From the NCBI RefSeq assembly GCF_964340395.1, contig NC_135553.1:20114449-20178448 (forward strand): a stretch of 64,000 nt of DNA, written 5' to 3'. Position 1 is the stretch's first letter, and each line of letters opens with the position of its first letter. Positions 40,463-51,182 of the stretch are shown here, one piece after another. The notes beneath the pieces are model-generated. The model was not told where the DNA came from. It saw only the letters and a list, made by a program, of their open reading frames with translations, and did not search any database. The translations under genes and the position numbers were made by a program. Source of the DNA: Glandiceps talaboti. Its lineage: Eukaryota > Hemichordata > Enteropneusta > Spengelidae.

Positions 40463-42127
40463 TTTACCCAAATACTGTATATCACTTTGGAAGACGAAGT
40501 ACTGTCAAAGTGTGGAGAGGAAAATGAGGAAACAATGACCATACATTTAAGAATGTAGGCTGTCATTAATAGGAAATGTAAATGAAAGTGGTGTGTATGT
40601 ATTCAATTTGTTCATCATTAGCCTTTCAACGTATCATCAAGACAATTGATTGAACAGGATTCCATTTGCACTTTCTAGACATCGTCTCATTCAATTTCAA
40701 GAGCAAATGCTGTATCTAGCAATTCATCCTAATTTCTTCTCACTGATTTTGACATGATGTTACCTAGAGCAGAAACAGTTGTATTGAAAATAAAAACTTG
40801 CCAAAAAGTGTAAAGGAAAACACTTTTCAAGGGTCGATAGTTGATTTAATTGTATGTTGAGCACACAGTACTTGAACAAAACTGTAAGCTTGGGGTGTAT
40901 CAACAAGTAGGAAATCATAGCATTTTGTCTACTTACTTGCGATAATACTGCAATCGGAACAAGAAATCAATACTTACCAACTCTCAAACCTCTAAGATGA
41001 TGATGTGTGAGTGCTTCTACACAACTAGTGTTATCAAGCAATTGACTGGGGTCTTTTTAGTATGATGTTTACCCTCACATTTCATTATTTGTTAAAACCG
41101 TTTCAAGGCAACGGAAGCGAGGCAGTCACTGTGTTCGGGTCAAGATACTGTTGAGGTCAGATTTCCTTGTTTATCAACCTACTTTTTACGCTAAGCATGC
41201 TATGGAGTATAGATTTCTTTTCGACTTTAATTTGCATTAACATCGAGTAACAAAGTGCAGAGCTAATGAAACTATAGAGTGGAAGATGAATTTTGGGAAC
41301 AGATTTAATGGGTATTTCTAACACTTTTTAATTAGTTAGAGACTCTTTACAGCTCGTGTTTCACTTAGGCTTCCTGAAATTAATGTTTGTTGTATAGAAT
41401 GTTCATATAGTAAAAAAAGGACTGTTTGTGACTTTTTTACAGTTATATGTATGTATTTTAGTCCCATTGATGTCTAAGCCCTCTTATTGTTATCATTCGC
41501 AAAGTACAATGTCCGGGGTCAGGCTACACTTACTAGCTATAAGCTATTGCTTGACTCCCCATTTACCCTTCTCTCTTTTGTTCTTTGTTACCAAGATTTT
41601 GCAATCAGTTAATACATTTGGCCAAATAAACCAATTATTAAACCAACGTCACATAACAACAGGAACATGTTCGAATCATTTTCTGGCCCTTCTCCTTTCA
41701 TCTCAAGATGTGTTCATTTAACGACCATTCTCTTTATACTTTGTGATTCCGGCAAACCGAAATATATCGATCTCGGTAAGAGTTAATTCCCGACTTATCC
41801 TTTCCCGAAGATGTATCGATTCACACCAGAAAGAATATAAAGATATTTTGAGAGGTGAAATCTTCAAGTTACACTGATCGAAAATTATCAAACGATAAAC
41901 ACGTGTACAATGACAACGTACTGTTATCCCTCCCCACTTGCAAATGAAAGATTAATACATTGAAATGAATGAACCAATCATAGACAGTGTCTATATATGA
42001 TGAATCACTTTTTCTTTGAGACATTTTGCAAGCTAAATAAAAATTTGATGCAGATACTTGGACAAGTTGCATAAAGGAGTGTCATAGAGTCATCAATACA
42101 GCGATTAGATGGGTTCTTTATATATAT

Positions 42128-42128
42128 T

Positions 42129-42168
<40 letters not shown>

Positions 42169-42196
42169 GGTGGTGGTGGTGGTGGTGGTGGTGGTG
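42128..42196. repeat. (GTT)n(GGT)n microsatellite, right arm
   Basis: Inverted partner of 29547-29601. Confidence 0.95.
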
Positions 42197-44104
42197 GGGG
42201 TGGGTTTTTTGGGGGAGGGGGAAGGTTAACTTAATGATTTACTATCCACATATCTGAATGTTGACTTCATATGTTGACTGAATTTTTACAAACAGTATAC
42301 AGGTTAAAGGAAGTACATTGTTAAAGTTAGCAATATCTTACCGTGTATTATATCGACGTCACAGATTTCACTCTCTACTGTGTACTCTGATAGGCTTTAC
42401 GTCTCATACAAGATTTTATATTACAAATTACACAAAATAAAATGCAGACACTGATAGTGCGCAGACATTTAAAATGATACATTTTATCTTATTGTGAAGA
42501 CAAATCAAAATCGCTGTTGAATGAATCAAAGAAGATCTTAACACAAAACTGTTATTGTATTGTCTTCATAGTGAAATAAAATGTAACATTCCATGTGTGT
42601 ACACGCTATCAGTGTCAGTATTTGTTAATTTGTAACAAACAAAACCCCTGGGTGAGATGTACAATGGCGTTGTAGCACAAGTGTATAGTTTTGTGTTATT
42701 TTTTTTTAGAAAAAATGCTTGTCGCTTGCCTAACCATCGATGTTGTTATTTTGCATTACATGTATGCATGTACTGTAACATTACCTTTGCTATGGGCATG
42801 GGCTAGTTGCTAGGCACATACATGTACATACACACAAATATTTCATCATACTAATAGTACTACTGAACCTCAGTACAGTACGTTCTCATACAAACATCGT
42901 GCTGATCTCTGCATCATGTCTATAGACCTTCCAGTTTGGTGGTACCAGTAGATTGGTATACAAGAATTTGCATATTACTAGTACCCTGTTCTGTAAACAC
43001 AAAGGTTATTCCTGATAGACCCTCGTGACAAGCATCAACTGGCGTCTGATCACTCTTCATATTAATAGCTCCCTTATTAATTTCCAGACTGCCACGTACG
43101 TGACAGATTTAATATAGAAAGTGAGTATGTTTCACTGTGTAATATTTTACCCACAAATCTTGCTGATTCGTACGGTTGGAAGTTCCTTATTTCATAATTC
43201 CCCTATTTGCCATATTTCTAAACAATTTAACCACAACAGTTAAATATGAATGATTTATAACAACAGTGCGATTAAGAATCCAAAAAAGACTTTGGCAAAT
43301 TTAACATTAAAATGTATATATTTTTTTTTAAATTTAAGAATTTCAACGTGTACTATTTTTTATTATCGTTGGTGGAGTCATAATAGTAGGAAATATATGC
43401 CCAGACAAATTCCTTCTCATATTAATGTCTCCTACTGTACTTCTAGAAGTCATTGATATTTGCACCGTTGACAACATTCAACGGATATTCAGAAAGTCAC
43501 CAGTGGAAATTCTATGATTTGGACATATCAAATATGTAAACACAAAACTTCCTATGCGATTGAGAACTTTGTCTGACTACATGGAGAGTCTCAGAGTACA
43601 GCCATAGGGAGTTGTGGGTAAAATATTGTAATGTGTTTGCCGTCACAATATAAGGGAACGAACATAAATATGGTTGGGGAAACGAGGAAAAATGGGTGGG
43701 GGCTGTTTTCGGGTATGTGGTTTACTTATGTTTACTTGTGATTACAGGTGAGTATATGCAAAGCCATCACCTTAATAAAAATCGCTGTTGAATGAATCAA
43801 GGAAGATATTGTATTGTCTTCATAGTAAAGATAAAATGTAACATTTCATGTACGAACACATTATCAGTGTCAGTATTTGTTAATTTGTAACAAATAAAAG
43901 CCCTGTGTGAGATGTACAATGGCGTAGTAACACAAGTGTATAGTTTGTTATTTTTTAAAGAAAAAATGCTTATCTACTATTGCCTAACCATCGATGTTGT
44001 TATTTCTTCCGTAAGGAAGACATGTATTAGGGCAGTCTGTGTGTGTATGTGTATGTGTGTGTCTGTGTCTGTCTGTCTGTCTGTCTGTCTGTGTCATTGT
44101 TTTC

Positions 44105-44395
44105 TCCAAAACGGCTGGCTCAATTCAAACGAAATTTGGCACAAGTGTTCCATTGAGTAATGGCAAGAACTGATTAGGTTTTCGTAAAAATGCCATGAAT
44201 ATATATGACCAATTTGCATAATTAATCGATCGATTGTCAGGTCGCACACGCTCTTCATTTTGAAAGTGCGCCACCAACGTCGATGTAAGGTAACCCAGGA
44301 AGCTAAGGTAAGGATACACGCTGTTGTTCTACACTGAGAAAGACTCTGTTTTCAATTGTTTGTATTGATATTTTTGTTGAATCTGAAGATTATTA
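44105..44395. mobile_element. Repeat insertion in the right arm
   Basis: About 290 bp are present here and missing at the homologous left-arm site (near 22545), where the GATGTAATAAT and CAATGACACAGACAG sequences almost adjoin. It contains CTCCAAAACGGCTGGCTCAA and CGAAATTTGGCACAAG, a motif type that, from memory, recurs in invertebrate transposon ends. The class is not assigned. Confidence 0.5.
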
Positions 44396-44838
44396 CATCA
44401 AAGCAAGGAGGTGAACACTGAAAATACATATCATCTGTAAGCTTTATTGCAAAATATACAGTCACAATCATCTGCTCACTTCACACCTTTCACGCATGTA
44501 TACGATTTGGAGAAGACGGTATGTCTGTCAATCTTGATCGAAACAAGAATGTATACACTTTACCCAGGGACAAAGTATGGCAATAATACCTTATTACTTC
44601 ACTGTATTAAAGTTGCTCAACTGTTACGATGCATACCATGAAGTATGTAAACTTTCTGATGTGTAATAGCAATGTTATGCGGGTTTCAATTTCGTATATT
44701 ATTTGAAAACGGGTGTACATATCCCGGGTATGTAGGGGATCATGAAAGCCGAGTGCAGTCAAGGATGGCAAGCTTTCCTGGCATTTGAACAACGTTTTTG
44801 ACAACTAATTTTCACTGGGACTTGAAACAATCACAGAT

Positions 44839-45174
44839 AATAATAATGTTCGGTTCTTATATAGCGCTTTCCCACACTTTACAATTATTACCCCTGGCTC
44901 GGATCAGAACGGCACAACGGCCCTTTAGTCTTCCTCAACTCCCCAGGGAGCATACAATCCATTGCAGCCATTTAAGCGCATAGGATTAAAGCCTTCACAT
45001 TGCAACCTACCAGGTCCCCAATTATACAGCTGGGTTGACTGAAGCACAGTCGTGGTTCAAATCTTGCCCAAGGACTTTAGCCACTCAGAAACAAACAGCA
45101 AGCAGCGACAGGGCTCGAACCTGCAACCTGTAGATTCCAAGCCAGTCACGCTAACCATTCACCTATCATGACTC
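44839..45174 (-). mobile_element. tRNA-derived SINE (family D), right arm only
   Basis: Minus-strand reading shows an A-box-like TAGCGTGACTGG (45153-45142) and a B box GGTTCGAGCCC (45121-45111) at tRNA-like spacing. These are the internal polymerase III promoter. A tRNA-unrelated body follows, with the shared TATATAAG-type 3' region, ending in an (ATT)n tail. CAGAT flanks both sides (44834-44838, 45175-45179). The left arm keeps the empty site (CACAGATGTAGAG near 22090), so insertion followed the inverted duplication. Confidence 0.75.
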
Positions 45175-46537
45175 CAGATGTAGAGCTAAATTTCTTACAT
45201 AAATCATGAAATTGCAAGACTACCCTTACGGAAGGCATTCAGTTGAAATCTGGTTTTGTATTACACGTATGCATGATTGTACATCACCTTATGGGCACCA
45301 GTTTGGTAGTACCAAGATCGAAACAAGAATGTATACACTTTACCCAGGGACAAAGTAGGGCAATAATACCTTATCACTTCACTGTATTAATGCATGTACA
45401 GCCATCACTTTTGCTATTATGGGTACCAGTTTGGTAGTACCAGTAGATTGGTATACATCAATTTGCATATTACTCTTAATTTAGGAATAGCCTGTTCTGT
45501 AAACACAAAAGTTATTCCTGACACATCCTCGTGACAGACATCCGCGCGCGGCATTCATCAACTGGGGCCTGGTCACTCTTTATATTAATAGATCCCTTTT
45601 AATTTCCAGACTGCCACGTACCTGACAGATTTATCATAGAAAGTGAGCATGTTTCACTGTGTAATATTTTACCCACAAATCTCTCTAATTCGTATAGTTT
45701 TTGGTGACTGTCTATTTTTGAAGTGAAATGTATGTTACCCTATAAATTCCAAGTTTGCCATTAGCGTATTATTAACTGGTATCATTAGATGTTTGGATAC
45801 ATACAACTACATCTTTGCAAAGTTACAGTGTAATCATGCCCTTTATTATGACTTGGTATGACTTTTCTGTATATTTCAGAAATGTACGTTAGGGACATGA
45901 ACGTTACAATATTTACAACTTCTGTGTTATTTGTCAGCTAAAAACATTAAACTATTTCAATCGAAGTATATCACGTGACTACTGTCGTCTACCACTTTCT
46001 GAAAATCAACAAGTAAATGGTACTCCTTTCTTTTCAAATTGTTAATAAAGAGAATCTGAGAGTACAAATCGGAGGGAGTAGTGGGTAATTTTTTGTAATG
46101 TGCAATTGCCATCACAATATAAGGAAATGAGTACAGTTAAGGGTGGGGGGGGGATTTAGAATATGAGGGTGGTTTGGAGTGTGAGGAGGGGGGGGGCTGG
46201 AAAATTCTGATTGTTCATCGTAAATGTGCAAAAAAAAAATAGCTCGCGGCTTTGCCATGATTGCATAACACCTCATTTACCTATATGTTTAATTCTGCCA
46301 CAGGTGATAGTAGACTAACACTGAGATTATCCGTTGTGGGTGTGGTCTAACCTCCCTTTCCCCAAATATTAAGGGAGGTTGATGACCGATGACGTCATTA
46401 CAGGCTAGGGTGATAGCTATATGAGAATGTCTATATTAAACCTCAGACCACTATAGAGAATCTGAGATTAAATTATATCGGCACTAGCTGCAACTGGGAT
46501 ATATTTTAAATAACCGAAGATATACATAAACATTCGG

Positions 46538-46843
46538 TCACTTGTCTGGGTTGAGCTGGTGGTCATTGTCTTCGGAATTACCCCCTGCCCCGGCTGAATC
46601 GCATTTGACAAGTATTTTCATCTGGGGGAAAATCTGCGAATTGGATCTGGATTACGGTGGGCTAAAGGTTTCGGCGATGTCATCCTGACGATTTTCAAGT
46701 AACTTGCATAGTTCCGGGTATATTTCACGATCAATTTGACCCCCCCCCCTCCCCACATTCTCCATTTGTAAAAAGTGGCCTTTCCCGTTGTCCCATTTTG
46801 TAAAACATAACCCTCCCCCATGACAATTGCATATACTGAACAT
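46538..46843 (-). pseudogene. Conserved coding-like fragment, right-arm copy with stop
   Basis: Inverted partner of 20411-20629. The CAA codon after the SPP step is TAA here (a C-to-T change), with Q-to-K and H-to-N replacements further on. The frame is otherwise intact across both arms. Confidence 0.3.
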
Positions 46844-47079
46844 TAATCAATCTTCCCATTATATGTATACATTTTGATTCTGTATTAGAAAGCAAAATTA
46901 GAAAATTCTACTAAATGAAATTGTTAATTAACATAAGTGACATAAGATTGCAATAATTATGCCTTATGCACGAAAAAAACATGAAGACCGCCATACTCAT
47001 ATAAGGTAAGAGCCGGTGTCCCGCTCCAGTACTGCACGGATTTGGAACACCAGAACGCCACCCAGTGGCAATGATAAGC

Positions 47080-47297
47080 ACGGGGACTCCACTCCCCTTA
47101 TCGATCTTCTTAGGAAGTGTATTTTCTGGGTTGTTGGTAATTAATTTGTCAGGAGTAAGTTTCGTCGGTGTCTTATTTAGGATTTCTTTGATAACTTGCA
47201 ATTGCCATGTTTTGTTCATGTCTCCGTTTGCACTCGTTACTTTGTTTGCGTAGTAGTTTTTCTTAGCCGACTTAATAGTCAGGACGCCAAGGTCCAA
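47080..47297 (-). mobile_element. LINE remnant, linker region upstream of RT
   Basis: The minus-strand frame encodes IKSAKKNYYANKV, then MNKTWQ and VIKEILNKTPTK. This is the conserved segment between endonuclease and reverse transcriptase of many non-LTR elements (AKK-x-YY...KTW...I-x-EIL). It passes into unrelated sequence after about 65 codons. It sits just beyond the outer boundary of the right arm. Confidence 0.5.
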
Positions 47298-47479
47298 AAA
47301 GTGGCTTAAACAGGAGTTACCTTATACACGGTTTGAAGTACAATTTTTACATCATATTTGGTTAGAGTAATATCTAGCCTTCAGAAAACTGATGTTGCCC
47401 CTCTGGACTCTCTTGCGCAAACTCACAGGAGGCAGTTTCCTTGGTAACGGTGACATTGAAGGATGCTAAACGTTAAAAA

Positions 47480-47995
47480 AAAACGTTATATCTCATGCTC
47501 CAGAAGTGCTATAATCATAATCAAAGTATGTGTAAATGTTTGGGGAGACGGGCAACTCATTGATCATATGACCTTTCGATCAAAGGTCAAAGTCATAGTG
47601 AAAATTCAAGGTCATCTTATTTTTTCTATATTTTTATTAAACCTCTGGCGGAAAGTTTTATATAAGAAACATCAGACATAGTTGTTGTTGCTGAAAATCA
47701 GTCATAAAAATAGCAAATGATATAGTCTTTCAGGAAACATACAGTAAAAGCCTATTTGGAGATGCTGTATTACAAAATCCTGTTACCAAGACAACCGATA
47801 TCAAGATCCGCAATAGTGAAAAATACGACAATACTGAAGATCTCAAGTTCCCCAAGTGCTATATATTTGACCAAAGTGTCTGCACATGGATTTTAGGGGA
47901 TGGGCAACTCACTGAACACATGATCTTTTTGATCCAAGATCAAGGTCTTAGCCAAAATTCAAGGTCATAGTAAATTTTTAGTTTTTATCAGCAAA
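47480..47995 (+). repeat. Two diverged direct copies rich in AAGGTCA
   Basis: 47480-47640 and 47840-47995 share GTGCTATA, GGGCAACTCA, GATC...GGTC and AAAATTCAAGGTCATA.T in order. Both carry TCAAGGTCA, a perfect site for ERR/NR5A-type nuclear receptors. The first also has AGGTCAAAGTCA. Such AAGGTCA-rich repeats may be chance or a family property; function is not claimed. Confidence 0.55.
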
Positions 47996-48076
47996 TCACC
48001 GAAACATTACAATAATTACAATTAAAATGTTTTATGCTACAAAAAGGTCATAATAGAAAGATTATGACAAAAATAT

Positions 48077-48185
48077 ATAGTATAGTATAGTATAGTATAG
48101 TATAGTATACTAGTAGTATAGTATAGTATAGTATAGTATAGTATAGTATAGTATAGTATAGTATAGTATAGTATAGTATAGTATA
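48077..48185. repeat. (TATAG)n microsatellite
   Basis: About 21 pentamers, lying just past the 3' end of the LINE remnant. It could have grown from its tail. Confidence 0.95.
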
Positions 48186-48239
48186 ATTGTTTATTATATA
48201 TAGTGACATGAGGTTTACCTGATGAAAAGTTTGCATTGA

Positions 48240-50455
48240 CAAAAAAAAATAATAACACCTCCCAGCCCAACAAGTGGACTTATAAGTCACCTCAACAGTA
48301 ATTTACAAAACAATGGATAGTCAAACAGCAAAGCACAGGAATTCAAATAACAAGTCAACTTAACCTGTATAAACAGTTTTTGCTTTTTAAGAAATGCCGC
48401 TTCAATAAATTTGGCGGTAGCTTTCACATCATCCTGAAGTAATAGCTTAAACTTATCAGGAATAGGGAGAACATTGAAGGTCGACACGTCAATGAAATCA
48501 AAATACAAAGCTCGAAGATCTGAATAAAATTTACAGTGAAAGACGAAATGACTTTCATCTTCTACAGTATCTGTATCATCACAAAGCTCACACACTCTCC
48601 TTTCAATCGGTTCATGACGAAACCTACCAATTTCGATACGAAGCGAAATTGTGCCATTAATGAACGTTCACTCCGTGACAGATTTAACAACACATATTTT
48701 ACAGTTTTACACTCTCCTTTAAACTGTTGGTGCGTACGCAGTTTTGTTTACTGTCTCATTTTCTCGCACCATTCTGATTGGAATTTTGACATTAATTGAC
48801 CCTTAACAACCTCGGAATTAACATACAATTGACTATCAAAATCGAGGTTAAATGTTCCAAAAATATTACATAACTCAGATGACCAATTCTGTCTGTTTAA
48901 GGCATCATCCAAACAAAAAATTATTTTTGTTACTCGATTCTCGTCCATAGAAAGTAATCTATCCCACAATTTAATCATATTTACACATGTCTACGAATTC
49001 TACAAGGTGCTCAACCCGTGTCACCCGTAATAGCATGTATGGGTGTGAACCTATGAACTTCAAGAAAATATCTAAGTGCTCTGTTCTGAACTGAATCACA
49101 ATTTTCATGTTTTCCATAACCCCATACCGAAGAACAATAATCAAGAATTGGAATAACACAAGCTTAAAACAATTTACTGAACATTTCGAAGCCAAGATTC
49201 TTCAAGACTTTAAACTTTGAGCATAAGGCACCCAATGCTCTGTCGGCTGTTTGCGCTTGGAGTTCAGAGATAACAGAAAAATCCATTTTAAACACGAACT
49301 GTTAAGATGATCAAGCATTGCTTGCAAATATGCTTCATTATCGGCAATTATAACAATATCATCAGCCTATAAAAGTAAAGCAACATTATAACCACATATG
49401 ACAATTCCTTTCTAAAGGGATTTCAATTCAGCTGCTAAGTCATTAATGAAAAATGCAAATAAGGTCGGAGATAGATTATCGCCCTGTCTAACTCCAGTAC
49501 TAGTTGTAAACCAGTTTGTCTATGCATCATTTACTTTAACGCAGGTAGATGTGTCTGTATACATTGCCTCAATGCTTCTATACATTTTACCATCAATACC
49601 TGAAACCAACAATTTGTACAAAAGAGCCCGGCTATGTACAAAGTCAAATGCTTTCTTCAAATCAATAAATGTGGCAAAGGTAGAAAGATCATACGAAAAC
49701 GATTTCTGATAATGGAGGTAAGTGTAAAAATATTATCTTCATAAGATCTACCTTTACGAAAGCCATTCTGCTCATCTACAAGAACATTCTCCAGTTCAAA
49801 GAAATTCACCACCCTAGTATTAAGTAACGCGCTGTACAGCTTCGCAACAACTGATTGTAAGCTTATTCCCCTGTAATTCAAGGGAAGGCGAGGATCATCG
49901 GTTGCATTTTTGGGCAGGGGAACGATAATTGCCTTCCTCCAAACAGAAGGTATCCTAACAGAATCAAAACAGATTTGAACGAGATGTTGCAGTACTGTAA
50001 ATGAAGTCACATTTTGTAGGACACCATATGGAATGCTATCAACACCAACCGATTTTCCTTTCCTGGACCTGAAAACAACTTTACGAATTTCCTCTAAACT
50101 AAAATTCCCATTCAAATTAACATTACTCTCAAATAAAGGATCATCCATACGATCTTCCAGAATTCTCTTATGTCCTAACATTTGTTCGTAGAATACGTTA
50201 TCAAAATTTACAGAATCAATTTCCTGGTACAACGAAGAGACATCGTTAAACCACACATTCATAATATCATGACGGTCACAGTGACCTCGCCATTTTCATC
50301 GTAAACTTCATTCGGAATACTATTCACCCGACTAGGACCGGGTTTGTTTATATAATCCCAAAATCGAGAAGGATTCCCAATACTGCAAGTTCAAATATCT
50401 GTAATAATATCATTTCTGTATTTCCTTTCATAATACCCTAACTTTTTACAAAAAC
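48240..50455 (-). mobile_element. Truncated non-LTR retrotransposon (LINE) with dead reverse transcriptase
   Basis: Read on the minus strand: a linker (KKLGYYERKYRND, PSRFWDYINKPG) near 50440-50330; a frameshift near 50281; the RT N-terminal part 50262-49657 with LNYRGISLQSVVAKLYSALL and DEQNGFRKGRSYEDN; then FIDLKKAFD, GVRQGDNLSPTLF and ADDIVI in shifted frames to about 49350. A C-terminal region follows (49195-48748), and a zinc-knuckle CELC...HFVFHC near 48595-48540. The residue before ADD is a TAG stop (49367-49369) instead of the catalytic-box Tyr. At least two other in-frame stops and several frameshifts occur. No endonuclease is present, so the copy is 5'-truncated. The clade is not assigned. 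Confidence 0.85.
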
Positions 50456-50456
50456 T

Positions 50457-50479
50457 ATAACTTATAAATTATAAGTTAT
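50457..50479. repeat. Perfect 23-bp palindrome
   Basis: ATAACTTATAA and TTATAAGTTAT flank a single A, at the 5' truncation point of the LINE. Confidence 0.7.
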
Positions 50480-51182
50480 CTAGGGGCATTATCAGTAATA
50501 AAAGACATACCACTCCAACAGTTTCGGCTTATGGAACACCGCTTCCTGTAATATCTTCGTGGCCCTGTTGTTTATATAAAATTATAATAGAAAAGTTAAC
50601 ATCAAAATCATACCTCAACTTCAGCACGAAACAGCTTGATATAATACATTATCTTCACCAAATGCCAAAGTTCAGTATATCAAAATCGAATGTCCTTAAA
50701 CACTTTTTATAAAGTTTATCTTTCTGTCAATATTTAATATCATCTATAACAAGTATCTTTTCGTCAAAGGGTTTAATAAATCTATAAGTGTGGGTCTATT
50801 TTCTCAACGTTTCATGTGGTTTGTGGGATTCCAGCTTTATGAATGCTGATGACGTCTAGCTTGATACAGTCTAAGACCACCAATCTGGGATGTATTATTC
50901 TGATCTAGAATAATCAGAATATATATCTACATGTAGTTGGCGTATTTAAAGAAGGGAGTTGTGATGATTCAGAAATGATTGAAGGGGAAGGCCACTCGAG
51001 AAAACCAAGGTATACTTTGATAAACTTTGGATTCTGGAGAGTCAAGTCATGATTTCACATCCATGATTTTCACTCGGTTGCTGAGAAACACCACGTTGAA
51101 ATTCTCTTTCATAATCATCTCTACTTTTCTCTCAGTTGCACACTGCTGCATTGTGGGTCTTAGTAGACATGAATATTTATTA
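50480..51182. other. No gene recognised
   Basis: AT-rich sequence between the LINE and inverted duplication 2. Confidence 0.45.

Noticed and set aside
45111-45156. Intact tRNA gene
   Set aside because: A and B boxes are present but the cloverleaf arms are not, and the sequence continues into a SINE body with an (ATT)n tail.
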